Below are positions 36,077 to 43,854 of a stretch of 64,000 bases of DNA, one piece after another. The notes under the pieces are model-generated. The model ran no database searches and was not told the origin of the DNA. It saw only the letters and a program-made list of their open reading frames with translations. The stretch lies in assembly GCF_003058325.1 (NCBI RefSeq), contig NZ_CP028843.1:208501-272500 (forward strand). Reading direction: 5' to 3'. Each line of letters opens with the position of its first letter. The stretch's first letter is position 1. The stretch is from Methylobacterium currus. Lineage in GTDB: Bacteria > Pseudomonadota > Alphaproteobacteria > Rhizobiales > Beijerinckiaceae. The translations under genes and the position numbers were made by a program.

Positions 36077-37486
36077 CTACCCCCGCGCCAACACCTTGCC
36101 CGGGTTCAGCAGCCCCTCCGGATCGAGCGCCGCCTTGATCCGCCGCGCCAGCGCCATCTCGTCCGGGTGGCGGTGACGGGCGAGCTCGGCGACGCGGTAC
36201 TGGCCGATGCCGTGCTCGGCCGAGATGCTGCCGCTGTAGCGGTCCACCACCCCGTGCACGAGGGCGTTGATCGCCTCCGAGGAATGGTCCGGCCCGATCA
36301 GGACGTTGTAGTGGATGTTGCCGTCGCCCATGTGGCCGAAGGCGTTGACGCGGGTGCCGGGCGCGCCCGCCGCCAGCACCCTTCCGGCCTCGTCGAGGAA
36401 GGCGGGGATCGCGGTGATCGGGACCGAGACGTCGTGCTTGACGCTCTTGCCCTCGCGAGCCTCGCACTCGGTCACGTGCTCGCGCAGGGCCCAGAGCTCG
36501 GCGGCCTGGCGGCCGGACTCGGCCAGCACCCCGTCGAGGGCATCCTCGCGCTCGAGCGCCGTGCCGAGTACGCCCTCCATCGCCTCGCGTAGCCCCGAGA
36601 GCGACGAGGCGGCCTCGATCAGCACGCTCCAGCCCGCCTGCCCGACCGGGCTCCTGAGGCCTGCATGCGTCTCCACCAAGCCGAGCGAGGTGCCGGAGAT
36701 CAGCTCGAAGGCCTGGATGCTGTCGCCGATCTCCTCCTGCGCGAGGGTGAACAGGCGCAGGGCCGCCGCCGGATCGGGCACGGCGAGGAGGGCCGTCGCG
36801 CTGTGGCGCGGCTTGGGCACGAGGCGCAGGACCGCCGCCGTGACGATGCCGAGCGTGCCCTCGGTGCCGATGAAGAGCTGCTTCCAGTCGTAGCCGGCAT
36901 TGTCCTTGCGCAGGGCCCGCAGGCCGTCGACGACGCTGCCATCGGCGAGCACCACCTCGAGGCCGAGGACGAGGCCGCGGGTCATGCCGTAGCGCACCAC
37001 GTTGATCCCGCCCGCATTGGTGGCGATCACGCCGCCGACCAGCGCCGAGCCCTCCGCCGCGAAGCTCACCGGCAGGAGCCGCCCGGCGGCCTCGGCGGCG
37101 TCCTGCGCCACCTTGAGGATGCAGCCGGCTTCCGCGGTCAGCGTCAGGCCGACCGGATCGACCCCGCGGATCGCGCTCATGCGGGCGAGCGACAGCACCA
37201 CCTGCGTGCCGGACGCGTCCGGCACCGCGCCGCCGGCAAGCCCGGTATTGCCGCTCTGCGGCACCAGGGCGGCGCCGGCCTCGGCGCAGAGCCGCACCAC
37301 GTCGGCCACCTCGGCGGTGCTGGCGGGGCGCACCACGCCGGCCGGCCGGCCCGGAAACAGGCGCCGCCAGTCGATCGCGAAGGGGGCCATGTCGGCCTCT
37401 TCGGTGAGGAGGCCGGCCGGGCCGAGGCGATCCCTGAGGCGCTGGATCAGGGTGTCGTGCGGGGGCTGGTGGGCCGGAAGGGTCAT
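36077..37486 (-). CDS. FAD-linked 2-hydroxyacid dehydrogenase (D-lactate/D-2-hydroxyglutarate type)
   Basis: A 469-residue FAD-linked oxidase of the D-2-hydroxyglutarate/D-lactate dehydrogenase group. FAD domain: GAALVPQSGNTGLAGGAVPD, GSALVGGVIATNAGGINVVR and LFIGTEGTLGIVTAAVLRL; C-terminal active-site segments NAFGHMGDGNIHYNVLIG and SISAEHGIGQYRV. The NTGLAGG and NAGG versions are nearer to D2HGDH-like proteins than to GlcD at 23.8 kb, so these two are not recent duplicates. Electron acceptor is unknown. Confidence 0.88.
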   Translation of the reverse strand: MTLPAHQPPHDTLIQRLRDRLGPAGLLTEEADMAPFAIDWRRLFPGRPAGVVRPASTAEVADVVRLCAEAGAALVPQSGNTGLAGGAVPDASGTQVVLSLARMSAIRGVDPVGLTLTAEAGCILKVAQDAAEAAGRLLPVSFAAEGSALVGGVIATNAGGINVVRYGMTRGLVLGLEVVLADGSVVDGLRALRKDNAGYDWKQLFIGTEGTLGIVTAAVLRLVPKPRHSATALLAVPDPAAALRLFTLAQEEIGDSIQAFELISGTSLGLVETHAGLRSPVGQAGWSVLIEAASSLSGLREAMEGVLGTALEREDALDGVLAESGRQAAELWALREHVTECEAREGKSVKHDVSVPITAIPAFLDEAGRVLAAGAPGTRVNAFGHMGDGNIHYNVLIGPDHSSEAINALVHGVVDRYSGSISAEHGIGQYRVAELARHRHPDEMALARRIKAALDPEGLLNPGKVLARG

Positions 37487-37887
37487 CGGCGTCCTCCGAC
37501 GGGTCGCGCGGGTGTGGTGAGCTGGGCGCCGGCCTCGCCCGGATGGAAGCCGGGGTCAAGCCCGTGGGCGCGGGACGGTTCGGCGCGGGCCGCACGCGCC
37601 GGAGGAGCATGAACAGGATACGCCGGAGGCGCGTGGACCGGAGGCGCCGGAGGCGAAAGGATCTGAGGCGCCGGAGGCGAATGAGCCAGGTGCGCCGGAG
37701 GCGCACGAGCCGGAAGCGGCCGATTCATCGGGGCCCATCCGCGCGGAAAGAACAATTTTACCGTGCCGGCCGGGCGCAGGCAGGCCGCCAAGGTTCCGCC
37801 GAGAGCATGCACCTCGCGCAGCGGAAATTACTTGCGTGAAAATAAAATTTATATAAAAACCGGCATCACTCCCGATTGGAGACAACG
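37487..37887. other. Gap with repeats upstream of the S8 homologue
   Basis: This 401-base region holds a 24-bp tandem array (37620-37715). The final 90 bases (37800-37887) turn AT-rich and probably carry the promoter of the S8 gene. Several frames run through the array on both strands because the unit is divisible by three. The minus-strand ones encode Pro- or Ala/Ser-rich eight-residue repeats, but none has a clear start and ribosome site. Confidence 0.5.
37620..37715. repeat. 24-bp tandem repeat array
   Basis: Four units of 24 bp starting at 37620, 37644, 37668 and 37692; the last three begin GCGCCGGAGGCG and the first ACGCCGGAGGCG. The second half of the unit varies. The conserved CGCCGGAGGCG half is nearly self-complementary. 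Read on the minus strand it gives eight-residue repeats such as ASGASDPF or PPAPPVHA. Confidence 0.8.
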
Positions 37888-39222
37888 ATGCCCGAGCGGC
37901 GCGTGATTCTCGTCCTGCCGACGCAAGAGGCGCTGCACGACTCAGCCATGATGAGGTTGAGTGGCGGCGGCGGAATCAGCCGCCGGTTGACCGGATTGCC
38001 GGCCCGCGCGGACATAGACACGTGCTTCTCTGCGGTCCCGCTCGGGGATAGTCAGTCCGCCTCCCCCTTCTCGGTGTCGTCACCCGACGGCGCCACGCAT
38101 TACGCCGTCCGGGCGACGATCGACGCCGATGCCGAGCTGCCGGCGCTGACGACCGAGGGCGCGGCGATCTTCTCCGACCCGCCGATCGCGCATTTCACGG
38201 CGCCGGCCGGCGCGGCCGGCGTTCCGGGCGGCACCCGGGCGGAGGTGGAGCAGCGCCTCGGCGTGCCTGGGCTCGCCGCGCGCCGGCTCGACGGCGCGGG
38301 CGTGACGATCGCGGTGGTGGATGCCGGGATCAACCTCGCGCATCTGGCCTCGCGCGGGGTCGCGGCCTCGCTCGACGCCGCGGTGACCTGGCCGCCTCGT
38401 CCGGTCGAATCCGGCCAGCATCCGGTCGGCACCGGCACGATGTGCGCCTACGGCGCCCTGATCGCCGCTCCGCGGGCGACGTTGCTCGACGTGCCCGTCC
38501 TGCCCGCGACGGGGCCCGGCTTCCTCAGCGACGCCCTCCAGGCCTATGCCCACCTGCTCACGGCGGTGCAGGCGGACAAGCCGCGCTTCAAGGCCCTCAT
38601 CGTCACCAATTCCTGGGGTCTCGGCCACGAGAGCTGGGACTTCCCGGCCGGGCATCCCGGGCGCTACGTCGACAATCCGGGCCATCCCTTCAACCGGATC
38701 GTCGGGGCGCTCAGCCGCTATGGCGTCGACATCCTGTTCGCGGCCGGCAATGGCGGCCAAGGACCCCACCAAGGCTCTCACCGAGGATATGGCGATGGGC
38801 GTCCCGATCCACGCGGCCAGGGCCGGACCCAGCCCACCATCATGGGGGCGAACGCCCATCCGGACGTCATCACGGTGACCGGCGCGACCCTGCGGGGCCG
38901 GCGGACCGACGACGCGTCGCAGGGGCCGGGCATTCCCGGCATGGTCTACGCCAAGCCCGACCTCGCGAGCTACACCGACTTCCTCGGCTCGGAGGCGGGC
39001 GGGTCCGGAAAGGCCGATGCCGGGACCTCCGCCGCCTGCCCGGTCGCCGCCGGCTGCGTCGCCGCGCTCCGGACCCGGCTGCCGCACGCCGCGCTCAATC
39101 CCCGCGACCTCACCGTCGCGCTCCAGGCCGATGCGCGCCGCCGCGGCCCGTCGAGCTGGCACCACAGCCTCGGCTACGGGGTGATGGCGCCGTTGCGCAC
39201 CGCCATGCGCCTCGGGCTGTGA
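37888..39222 (+). CDS. S8 (subtilisin-like) family protein, catalytic His apparently replaced
   Basis: A 444-residue subtilisin-fold protein without a signal peptide. Catalytic Asp145 is in VTIAVVDAGINLAHL, oxyanion Asn288 in LFAAGNGG and Ser381 in DAGTSAACPVAAG. The His motif, normally GHGT, reads GTGT (about residues 181-184, in PVGTGTMCAYGALIAAP), so Thr182 takes the place of the catalytic His. This suggests an inactive or altered enzyme that may bind peptides; a nearby His (QHP, three residues before) might compensate. Start ATG 37888 follows TTGGAGA; a TTG four codons upstream is possible. The stop is inside a 17-bp tandem repeat. Confidence 0.85.
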   Translation: MPERRVILVLPTQEALHDSAMMRLSGGGGISRRLTGLPARADIDTCFSAVPLGDSQSASPFSVSSPDGATHYAVRATIDADAELPALTTEGAAIFSDPPIAHFTAPAGAAGVPGGTRAEVEQRLGVPGLAARRLDGAGVTIAVVDAGINLAHLASRGVAASLDAAVTWPPRPVESGQHPVGTGTMCAYGALIAAPRATLLDVPVLPATGPGFLSDALQAYAHLLTAVQADKPRFKALIVTNSWGLGHESWDFPAGHPGRYVDNPGHPFNRIVGALSRYGVDILFAAGNGGQGPHQGSHRGYGDGRPDPRGQGRTQPTIMGANAHPDVITVTGATLRGRRTDDASQGPGIPGMVYAKPDLASYTDFLGSEAGGSGKADAGTSAACPVAAGCVAALRTRLPHAALNPRDLTVALQADARRRGPSSWHHSLGYGVMAPLRTAMRLGL

Positions 39223-39272
39223 TGCGCCTCGGGCTGTGATGCGCCTCGGGCTGTGATGCGCCTCGGGCTGTG
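39205..39272. repeat. 17-bp tandem repeat carrying the stop codon of the S8 homologue
   Basis: Four exact copies of ATGCGCCTCGGGCTGTG from 39205, each followed by A, so every unit ends in an overlapping TGA/ATG (TGATG). TGA starts at 39220, 39237, 39254 and 39271, covering all three frames. Copy one encodes the last residues MRLGL of the S8 protein. Each later copy could read as the mini-ORF MRLGL-stop. Confidence 0.92.
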
Positions 39273-39286
39273 ACCGGGCCCTCGGC

Positions 39287-40084
39287 TCACGGCCGCATGC
39301 CGAGGAAATCCGCCATCAGGGCGAGCTGGCCCTCCAGCATCGGCAGGCCCGGATGGGTGCGGCAGCCCCGCGCCGCCGCTTCCGTCAGCAGCGGCGTCTC
39401 GGCCGGCTGCATGATGATCTCGGCCACGAGCTGATCGGGCGCGAGCCCGGCCGGGTCGAGGGGCAGGGCATCGTCGGGCCTCAAGCCGAGCGAGGTGGCG
39501 TTGACCACGAGGTCGTGCCCCGCCGGATCGGGGCTGCCGAGAGCCAGCGGCAGGTCCGGGGCGAGCCGGCGCAGGCGCGCGAACAGGTCCTCGACCCGTC
39601 CGGCCGTCCGGTTGTGCACGGTGAGGCGGCTCACCCCGGCCTCGGCCAGCGCGAAGGCGATGGCGTTGGCCGCCCCACCCGCCCCGGCGAGATAGGCGCT
39701 GCGGCCAAGCAGTTCGTGGCCTGCCGCCCGCAAGCCCGCGACGAAGCCGGCCCCGTCCAGGATCTCGCCGACGAGGCGGCCATCGGCCTCGCGCCGCACC
39801 GCGTTGACCGCCCCGACGAGCCGCGCCGCCTCGCTGACCCGGTCGAGGAGCGGCACGATCGCGGTCTTGTGCGGCACGGTGATGATCGCGCCGCCGAAGC
39901 TCTGCACAGCCCGCAGGCCCGCCAGCACCGTCGCGAGGTCCGCCGCCGCGACGTGGAGCGGCACCATCACCCCGTCGACGCCGCGCTCGGCCATGATGCG
40001 GTTGAGGCCCTGCGGCGCCTTCACCTGGGTAATCGGGTCGGCGAGGATCGCGAAGACGCGGGTGTGGCCGGTGATCTCGGGCAT
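39287..40084 (-). CDS. AroE-like shikimate dehydrogenase family protein
   Basis: A 265-residue NADP-dependent dehydrogenase of the shikimate dehydrogenase family. Substrate domain: FAILADPITQVKAPQGLNRI, GAIITVPHKTAIVPLLD (with the catalytic Lys); NADP domain: AYLAGAGGAANAIAFALAE and TVHNRT; end: LVVNATSLGLR. The usual AroE opening (GNPIxHSxSP) is replaced by ADPITQVKAP, so the substrate is probably not shikimate; quinate-type or other hydroxyacid-dehydrogenase relatives are possible. It ends a minus-strand operon with a ferredoxin-type reductase and a sulfite-oxidase-like protein. Confidence 0.85.
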   Translation of the reverse strand: MPEITGHTRVFAILADPITQVKAPQGLNRIMAERGVDGVMVPLHVAAADLATVLAGLRAVQSFGGAIITVPHKTAIVPLLDRVSEAARLVGAVNAVRREADGRLVGEILDGAGFVAGLRAAGHELLGRSAYLAGAGGAANAIAFALAEAGVSRLTVHNRTAGRVEDLFARLRRLAPDLPLALGSPDPAGHDLVVNATSLGLRPDDALPLDPAGLAPDQLVAEIIMQPAETPLLTEAAARGCRTHPGLPMLEGQLALMADFLGMRP

Positions 40085-40093
40085 GGCTGCGGT

Positions 40094-40801
40094 CTATCCT
40101 CCAAAGCGTTCGGTGCGGATCGTTCGTGCGGGCAGGCCGGCCTCGACCAGGAGGTCGGAGGCGGCGGAGACGAAGGGGTTGCTGCCGCACACGAAGGTGT
40201 GGGCCGGTGTTCCGAGGGCGGCGAGCGCCGCGCGCACGGTATCCGCGTCGATCCGCCGGCCGCCCGGCACCCGGGTGAGGACGAGCCTCAGTTGAAAATT
40301 CGGCTCCTCGGCGTCGCGGCGCATCAGCTCCTCGCGGGCGATCACATCGTCGGGGGTGCGGGCGGAGGTGAGCAGCAGGGCCGGCACGTCCGGCGCGCCT
40401 TCCGCCCGGTGGCGCAGCATCGACAGCAGCGGCACCACGCCGGATCCGCCGCCGACGAGGAGCAGCGGCCCGCCCTCGGCGGGGTCCCACACGAAGGCCC
40501 CGCCGATCGGCCCGCGCAGCTCGATCACGTCGCCGGGCTCGGCCACGTCGGCGAAGAAGCCCGAGACCTCGCCGTCCGCGAGGCGCTCGATCAGGAGGTC
40601 GATCGTCTCCGGACGGGTCGGCGAGGAGGCGATCGAGTAGCTGCGCTGGGCCTGGTGGCCGTCCGGCGCGGTCAGGCGCACGTCCACGTGCTGGCCGGCC
40701 CGGAACGGCTTGCCCCAGCCGACCGCCAGGGTGAGGCGCCGCACGCGCGGCGTCTCGGGAACGGCCGCGGTGATCCGCGCCTCCTGCCAGACGAGCGGCA
40801 C
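40094..40801 (-). CDS. FAD/NAD(P)-binding ferredoxin-reductase-type protein
   Basis: A 235-residue flavin reductase with the ferredoxin-NADP reductase fold: FAD-binding barrel with QRSYSIASSP (RxYS motif) and the NAD(P) domain with PLLLVGGGSGVVPLLSMLRH and HTFVCGSNPFVSAASDLL. It has no 2Fe-2S domain, so it needs a partner. It lies three bases after the sulfite-oxidase-like gene and nine before the AroE-like one. Such proteins are commonly paired with the small sulfite-oxidase-like molybdoenzyme and probably exchange electrons with it. Confidence 0.88.
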   Translation of the reverse strand: MPLVWQEARITAAVPETPRVRRLTLAVGWGKPFRAGQHVDVRLTAPDGHQAQRSYSIASSPTRPETIDLLIERLADGEVSGFFADVAEPGDVIELRGPIGGAFVWDPAEGGPLLLVGGGSGVVPLLSMLRHRAEGAPDVPALLLTSARTPDDVIAREELMRRDAEEPNFQLRLVLTRVPGGRRIDADTVRAALAALGTPAHTFVCGSNPFVSAASDLLVEAGLPARTIRTERFGG

Positions 40802-40804
40802 CGC

Positions 40805-41410
40805 TCAATCACCCGTGAAGCGCTGCTCGCGCCAGGGATCGCCGTACATGTGGTAACCGTGCAGCTCCCAGAACCCGGCCTCGTCTTTCTGCGTGAACCG
40901 CAGGCCCTTCACCCACTTGGCGCTCTTCCAGAAGTAGAGGTGCGGCACCAGGAGGCGGGCGGGACCGCCGTGGTCGGGCGGGATCGGCTCGCCGGCGTAG
41001 CGGGTCGCCACCATGGCCTTGGCCCCGGTCAGGTCGGCCACCGGCACGTTGGTGGTGTAATCGTCGTAGCCCTCGGCCAGCAGATAGGCGGTCGGCGCCT
41101 CGATCCCGGCCGCCGCCAGGAGATCGTCGAACGTCACGCCTTCCCAGGCTGTGTCGAATTTCGACCACTTGGTCACGCAGTGGATGTCGCCCTTCCAGCG
41201 GGTACGCGGCAGGGCCTCGAACTCGGTCCAGGTCCAGCTCTTGAGGGGCTTGGCGCCCTCCCGCAGGGTGAAGCGCCAGCGCGCGAGGTCGATCTTCGGC
41301 GTCGGCCCGAGCTGCAGCACCGGAAAGTCCTCGGTGAGGTACTGGCCCGGCGGCAGGCGCTCCGCATCCGGCCGGGCAGGGCGGCGCCCCGTGAACCCTC
41401 GCGTCACCAT
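40805..41410 (-). CDS. Sulfite-oxidase-like molybdopterin oxidoreductase
   Basis: A 201-residue protein with only the molybdopterin-binding domain of the sulfite oxidase/YedY superfamily. The molybdenum-ligand Cys78 is in KGDIHCVTKWSKFDTAWEGV; other parts are PVLQLGPTPKIDLARWRF, AYLLAEGYDDYTTNVPV and the closing FWELHGYHMYGDPWREQR. No signal peptide, so a cytoplasmic enzyme, unlike secreted MsrP. The real substrate of this subgroup is unknown. A strong AAGGAGACATCCCC ribosome site precedes the ATG, and a perfect palindrome lies 23-48 bases upstream. Confidence 0.9.
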   Translation of the reverse strand: MVTRGFTGRRPARPDAERLPPGQYLTEDFPVLQLGPTPKIDLARWRFTLREGAKPLKSWTWTEFEALPRTRWKGDIHCVTKWSKFDTAWEGVTFDDLLAAAGIEAPTAYLLAEGYDDYTTNVPVADLTGAKAMVATRYAGEPIPPDHGGPARLLVPHLYFWKSAKWVKGLRFTQKDEAGFWELHGYHMYGDPWREQRFTGD

Positions 41411-41432
41411 GGGGATGTCTCCTTATCCAAGT

Positions 41433-41458
41433 GTCCTGCCATCGGTCGATGGCAGGAC
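41433..41458. promoter_or_regulatory. 26-bp palindrome before the sulfite-oxidase-like operon
   Basis: GTCCTGCCATCG and CGATGGCAGGAC are exact inverted copies around a two-base centre. It lies 23 bases upstream of the sulfite-oxidase-like start and 60 bases after the helicase stop, both on the minus strand. The tiny centre favours a protein-binding operator over a hairpin terminator, although a terminator for the helicase gene is possible. Confidence 0.5.
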
Positions 41459-41517
41459 GTCCGGCGCATGGGCGCCGCGCCTGGTCAGGCTTGCCGCGGC
41501 CCTGGCGGGCTGCGGAG

Positions 41518-42939
41518 TCAGTCCGCCTCACCATCGATGATCCGCGCGATCGCGTCGAGAAGCGAGGTATCCTCGCCGGCCATCCTGTCCATCGCGGCCA
41601 TGCGGGCGATGACGGTGGCGGCGACCCGCTCCTCGACGGTGCCCTCCGCATAGGCGAACAGGATCGCGGCGCGCTCGCCGTCGCGGTGGCAGCGGCCCTC
41701 GATCTGGCTGAGCTGGATCGCGCTGTGGCGCATGTCGTGGACGATCAGGCTGCGCGGGCGCTCGCCGCCCGGCAATTCGTTGCGGTGGAGCGAGATCGAT
41801 TCGGTGACGGTGAACACCACCGCGTCGAGCTCACCCCGCTGGAAGGCGGCCCTTACCGCCTCGTTGACCTCAGGCGCCTGCGTGCCGTCGATGGTGCCGG
41901 CGCGCCAGCCGCGGCCGGTCAGGGCAGCCTTGAGCGCCGCGCCCGTCTCCAGGAACGCCACCGAGATCGCCACCTGCTCGCCGGCCGCCAAAAGGTCCTC
42001 GGCGAGGTCGACCGTGCCGGCGACCCGGATCAGGCTCGCCTTCTGGCGGAAGCGCAAGTCCGCCGCCCAGCCGGCGGCGCGCCGGTTCGAGCCACCGGCC
42101 AGGCCCCATTCCCGGCGGAACTCGCGCCAGGTCGCGTCGTAGAGGCGCTGCGACGGTGCATCGAGGGCGGTGGGCGCGAGGTCGCGCTGCACCTCGGGCC
42201 AGCCGGCGATGTCGGCCGGGCGGCGCCGGAGCCCGATCGCCCGCGCGCCGCGATAGAGCAGGTCGGCCATCACGGTCTGGTCGCGGGCATTCGGCTCCCA
42301 CGACCAGTTCTGCCAGCGCCCCTTGGCGCGGCCGATCGTCAGGTGCTGCATCAGGGCGCGGAAATCGGCCATGGTCTCGACCGGACGGCCGACGGCGTGG
42401 CCGAGCAGCGCGCCGAGATAGGACAATTCGTGCGGCGCCTGGCCGGCGGTGGCGCTGGCGTAGATCGTGAAGGCGGCGGCCTCCGCCATCCGCCGGCAGG
42501 CCTGGCCCTGCTGCGAGTTCGGGTTGCGAAGGCGGTGCGCCTCGTCGAACACCACGATCGGCCAGACGCGCTTGGGCTGGCCTAGCTTGGCGAGCTCGTT
42601 GTTCTTCGCCCGCACTGACCGGCGGGCGCTGGCGGCGGGGAGCGCCAGCAGGGACTTGGTGCGCTCGTAGTTGAGCAGCGTCACGTCCTTCGAGGCCAGC
42701 CCCGAATCGCGGATCGTGCGCCGCCATTGCGGCATCGCCCCCTTGGGGCAGACGATCAGCACTGCGGATTCGGGCATCGCCGCCACCGCGCCCCAGACCG
42801 ACAGCGTCTTGCCGAGCCCGGTCATGTCGCCGAGGAGGAAGCCCGGCCGCCCCTCCGCCCGCGCCGCCAGGATGGCGCGGATCGCCTCGACCTGATGCGG
42901 GCGGGGAATCAGGCGGGGTGGCGCGGAGAACGAGGACAT
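41518..42939 (-). CDS. SNF2/DEAH-type helicase-like ATPase
   Basis: A 473-residue superfamily 2 ATPase with compact SNF2-like architecture and no added domains. Motif I GDMTGLGKT (37-45), Q-region RPHQVEAI at 13-20, motif II DEAH (132-135), motif III SAT (about 162-164), and motif VI QIEGRCHRDG (about 412-421). Such short SNF2 proteins are common in phages, plasmids and islands, but no phage gene lies here. No nuclease or methylase partner is seen. The ATG at 42939 was chosen for its GAGGGG ribosome site; a second ATG 12 bases upstream is possible. Confidence 0.87.
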   Translation of the reverse strand: MSSFSAPPRLIPRPHQVEAIRAILAARAEGRPGFLLGDMTGLGKTLSVWGAVAAMPESAVLIVCPKGAMPQWRRTIRDSGLASKDVTLLNYERTKSLLALPAASARRSVRAKNNELAKLGQPKRVWPIVVFDEAHRLRNPNSQQGQACRRMAEAAAFTIYASATAGQAPHELSYLGALLGHAVGRPVETMADFRALMQHLTIGRAKGRWQNWSWEPNARDQTVMADLLYRGARAIGLRRRPADIAGWPEVQRDLAPTALDAPSQRLYDATWREFRREWGLAGGSNRRAAGWAADLRFRQKASLIRVAGTVDLAEDLLAAGEQVAISVAFLETGAALKAALTGRGWRAGTIDGTQAPEVNEAVRAAFQRGELDAVVFTVTESISLHRNELPGGERPRSLIVHDMRHSAIQLSQIEGRCHRDGERAAILFAYAEGTVEERVAATVIARMAAMDRMAGEDTSLLDAIARIIDGEAD

Positions 42940-43051
42940 GCGGCCCCTCATGCCCGCGGGGCGGGGTGGGGCTCAAGCCCGCGCTCCGGTTCGAGGCCCC
43001 TATGCCGCGGCGCCGCCTCCGCGACGCACAGGATTCCAGCCCCGCCTGAGC

Positions 43052-43294
43052 CTAGCTCAAGCCGGTCGACGGCGCCTGCCACGCCACGCCGGGATGCTCG
43101 CGCACATCCCCGGCCTTCGAGCCGGTGTCCAACGTGCTGACCCAGTCGCCGGGCTCGGCGACCTCGACCACCTCGTCGTCCGGGTAGGCCGCTTCGAGAA
43201 ACAGCCTCGCCTCGCCCTCGGCTGCGGCGCGCACGGTCACGAGCGGCCGATCACCGGACGTCCCGCGCACCCGTGCGATGAAGAGCTTCGTCAT
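43052..43294 (-). CDS. Small hypothetical protein
   Basis: An 80-residue protein starting MTKLFIARVRGTSGDRPLV, with an acidic middle (YPDDEVVEVAEPGDWV) and a polar tail. Composition looks coding and a GAGG ribosome site lies about 12 bases upstream. No family is recognised. It precedes, on the same strand, the SNF2-like helicase, and follows three other small hydrophilic protein genes. Confidence 0.65.
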   Translation of the reverse strand: MTKLFIARVRGTSGDRPLVTVRAAAEGEARLFLEAAYPDDEVVEVAEPGDWVSTLDTGSKAGDVREHPGVAWQAPSTGLS

Positions 43295-43372
43295 CGTCGT
43301 CCTCGTGAGGAACCGGGCCGGCCGCGGCGCGGCCGGCCATTACGCCTCGGGCGCCCGGATGCGCCCGGTGTC

Positions 43373-43546
43373 CTAACCCGCACCCGGATCGACCTCGTCG
43401 CCCTGCCGATCCCCGGCATTCGCCCCGGACTTGTTGCCCTCGCCGTCGCCGTCCTGCGGCACCGCCGCGACGCCCTTCAGGTCGTCGGCGGTGATCGTGT
43501 CGTCGCGGGCCGGCTTGCCGTCCCGCCCGTCCTTGCGCTCAGCCAT
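43373..43546 (-). CDS. Small hydrophilic disordered protein
   Basis: A 57-residue, highly polar protein (MAERKDGRDGKPARDDTITA, then DDLKGVAAVP) rich in Asp, Gly and Lys, predicted by eye to be disordered. A GAGGAG ribosome site is well placed before the ATG at 43546. Three similar small hydrophilic genes lie side by side on this strand, and their composition recalls stress-related (hydrophilin-like) proteins, which is inference. Confidence 0.65.
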   Translation of the reverse strand: MAERKDGRDGKPARDDTITADDLKGVAAVPQDGDGEGNKSGANAGDRQGDEVDPGAG

Positions 43547-43556
43547 CCCGTGCTCC

Positions 43557-43850
43557 TCACCCATCGGCCTTGCCGCCGGTCTTCTCGGTCCGGTACTCGC
43601 CGTCAGCAACCTTCTCGCCTTCGCGGGGGCCTTGCGCCGCGATCTGGTCGGAATGCCCGCCGGAGCTGCCGCCGACCGAGACCGGCGGCCGGCCGGGGGT
43701 GCCGGCCGAGGACCATTCGCGCTTCAGCTCGGCCTCGTCGCGGCCCCCACCCTCCTGCCGGGTGATCGCCTCCTGCTCGGGTGTCTGATGGCCGCCGCCG
43801 GCGGCCGGTCCGCCCCGGCTGCCCACCACGTCGTCGGGCTTGCGCGTCAT
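43557..43850 (-). CDS. Small hydrophilic disordered protein
   Basis: A 97-residue protein starting MTRKPDDVVGSRGGPAAGGG, full of Gly, Glu, Gln and Ser and without hydrophobic segments (EGGGRDEAELKREWSSAG, DGEYRTEKTGGKADG). Four bases separate its ATG from the previous gene's stop and ten separate its stop from the next start, so the three genes look co-transcribed. The frame runs on upstream, but the family-like start and compact spacing favour 43850. Function unknown. Confidence 0.6.
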   Translation of the reverse strand: MTRKPDDVVGSRGGPAAGGGHQTPEQEAITRQEGGGRDEAELKREWSSAGTPGRPPVSVGGSSGGHSDQIAAQGPREGEKVADGEYRTEKTGGKADG

Positions 43851-43854
43851 CGCC

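Noticed and set aside
37620..37715. 24-bp array as a CRISPR
   Set aside because: Units are adjacent with no unique spacers of usual length, and no cas genes are present.
41433..41458. Perfect palindrome as a helicase terminator
   Set aside because: A two-base centre is too small for a stable RNA loop and no T run follows, so it is listed as a possible operator instead.
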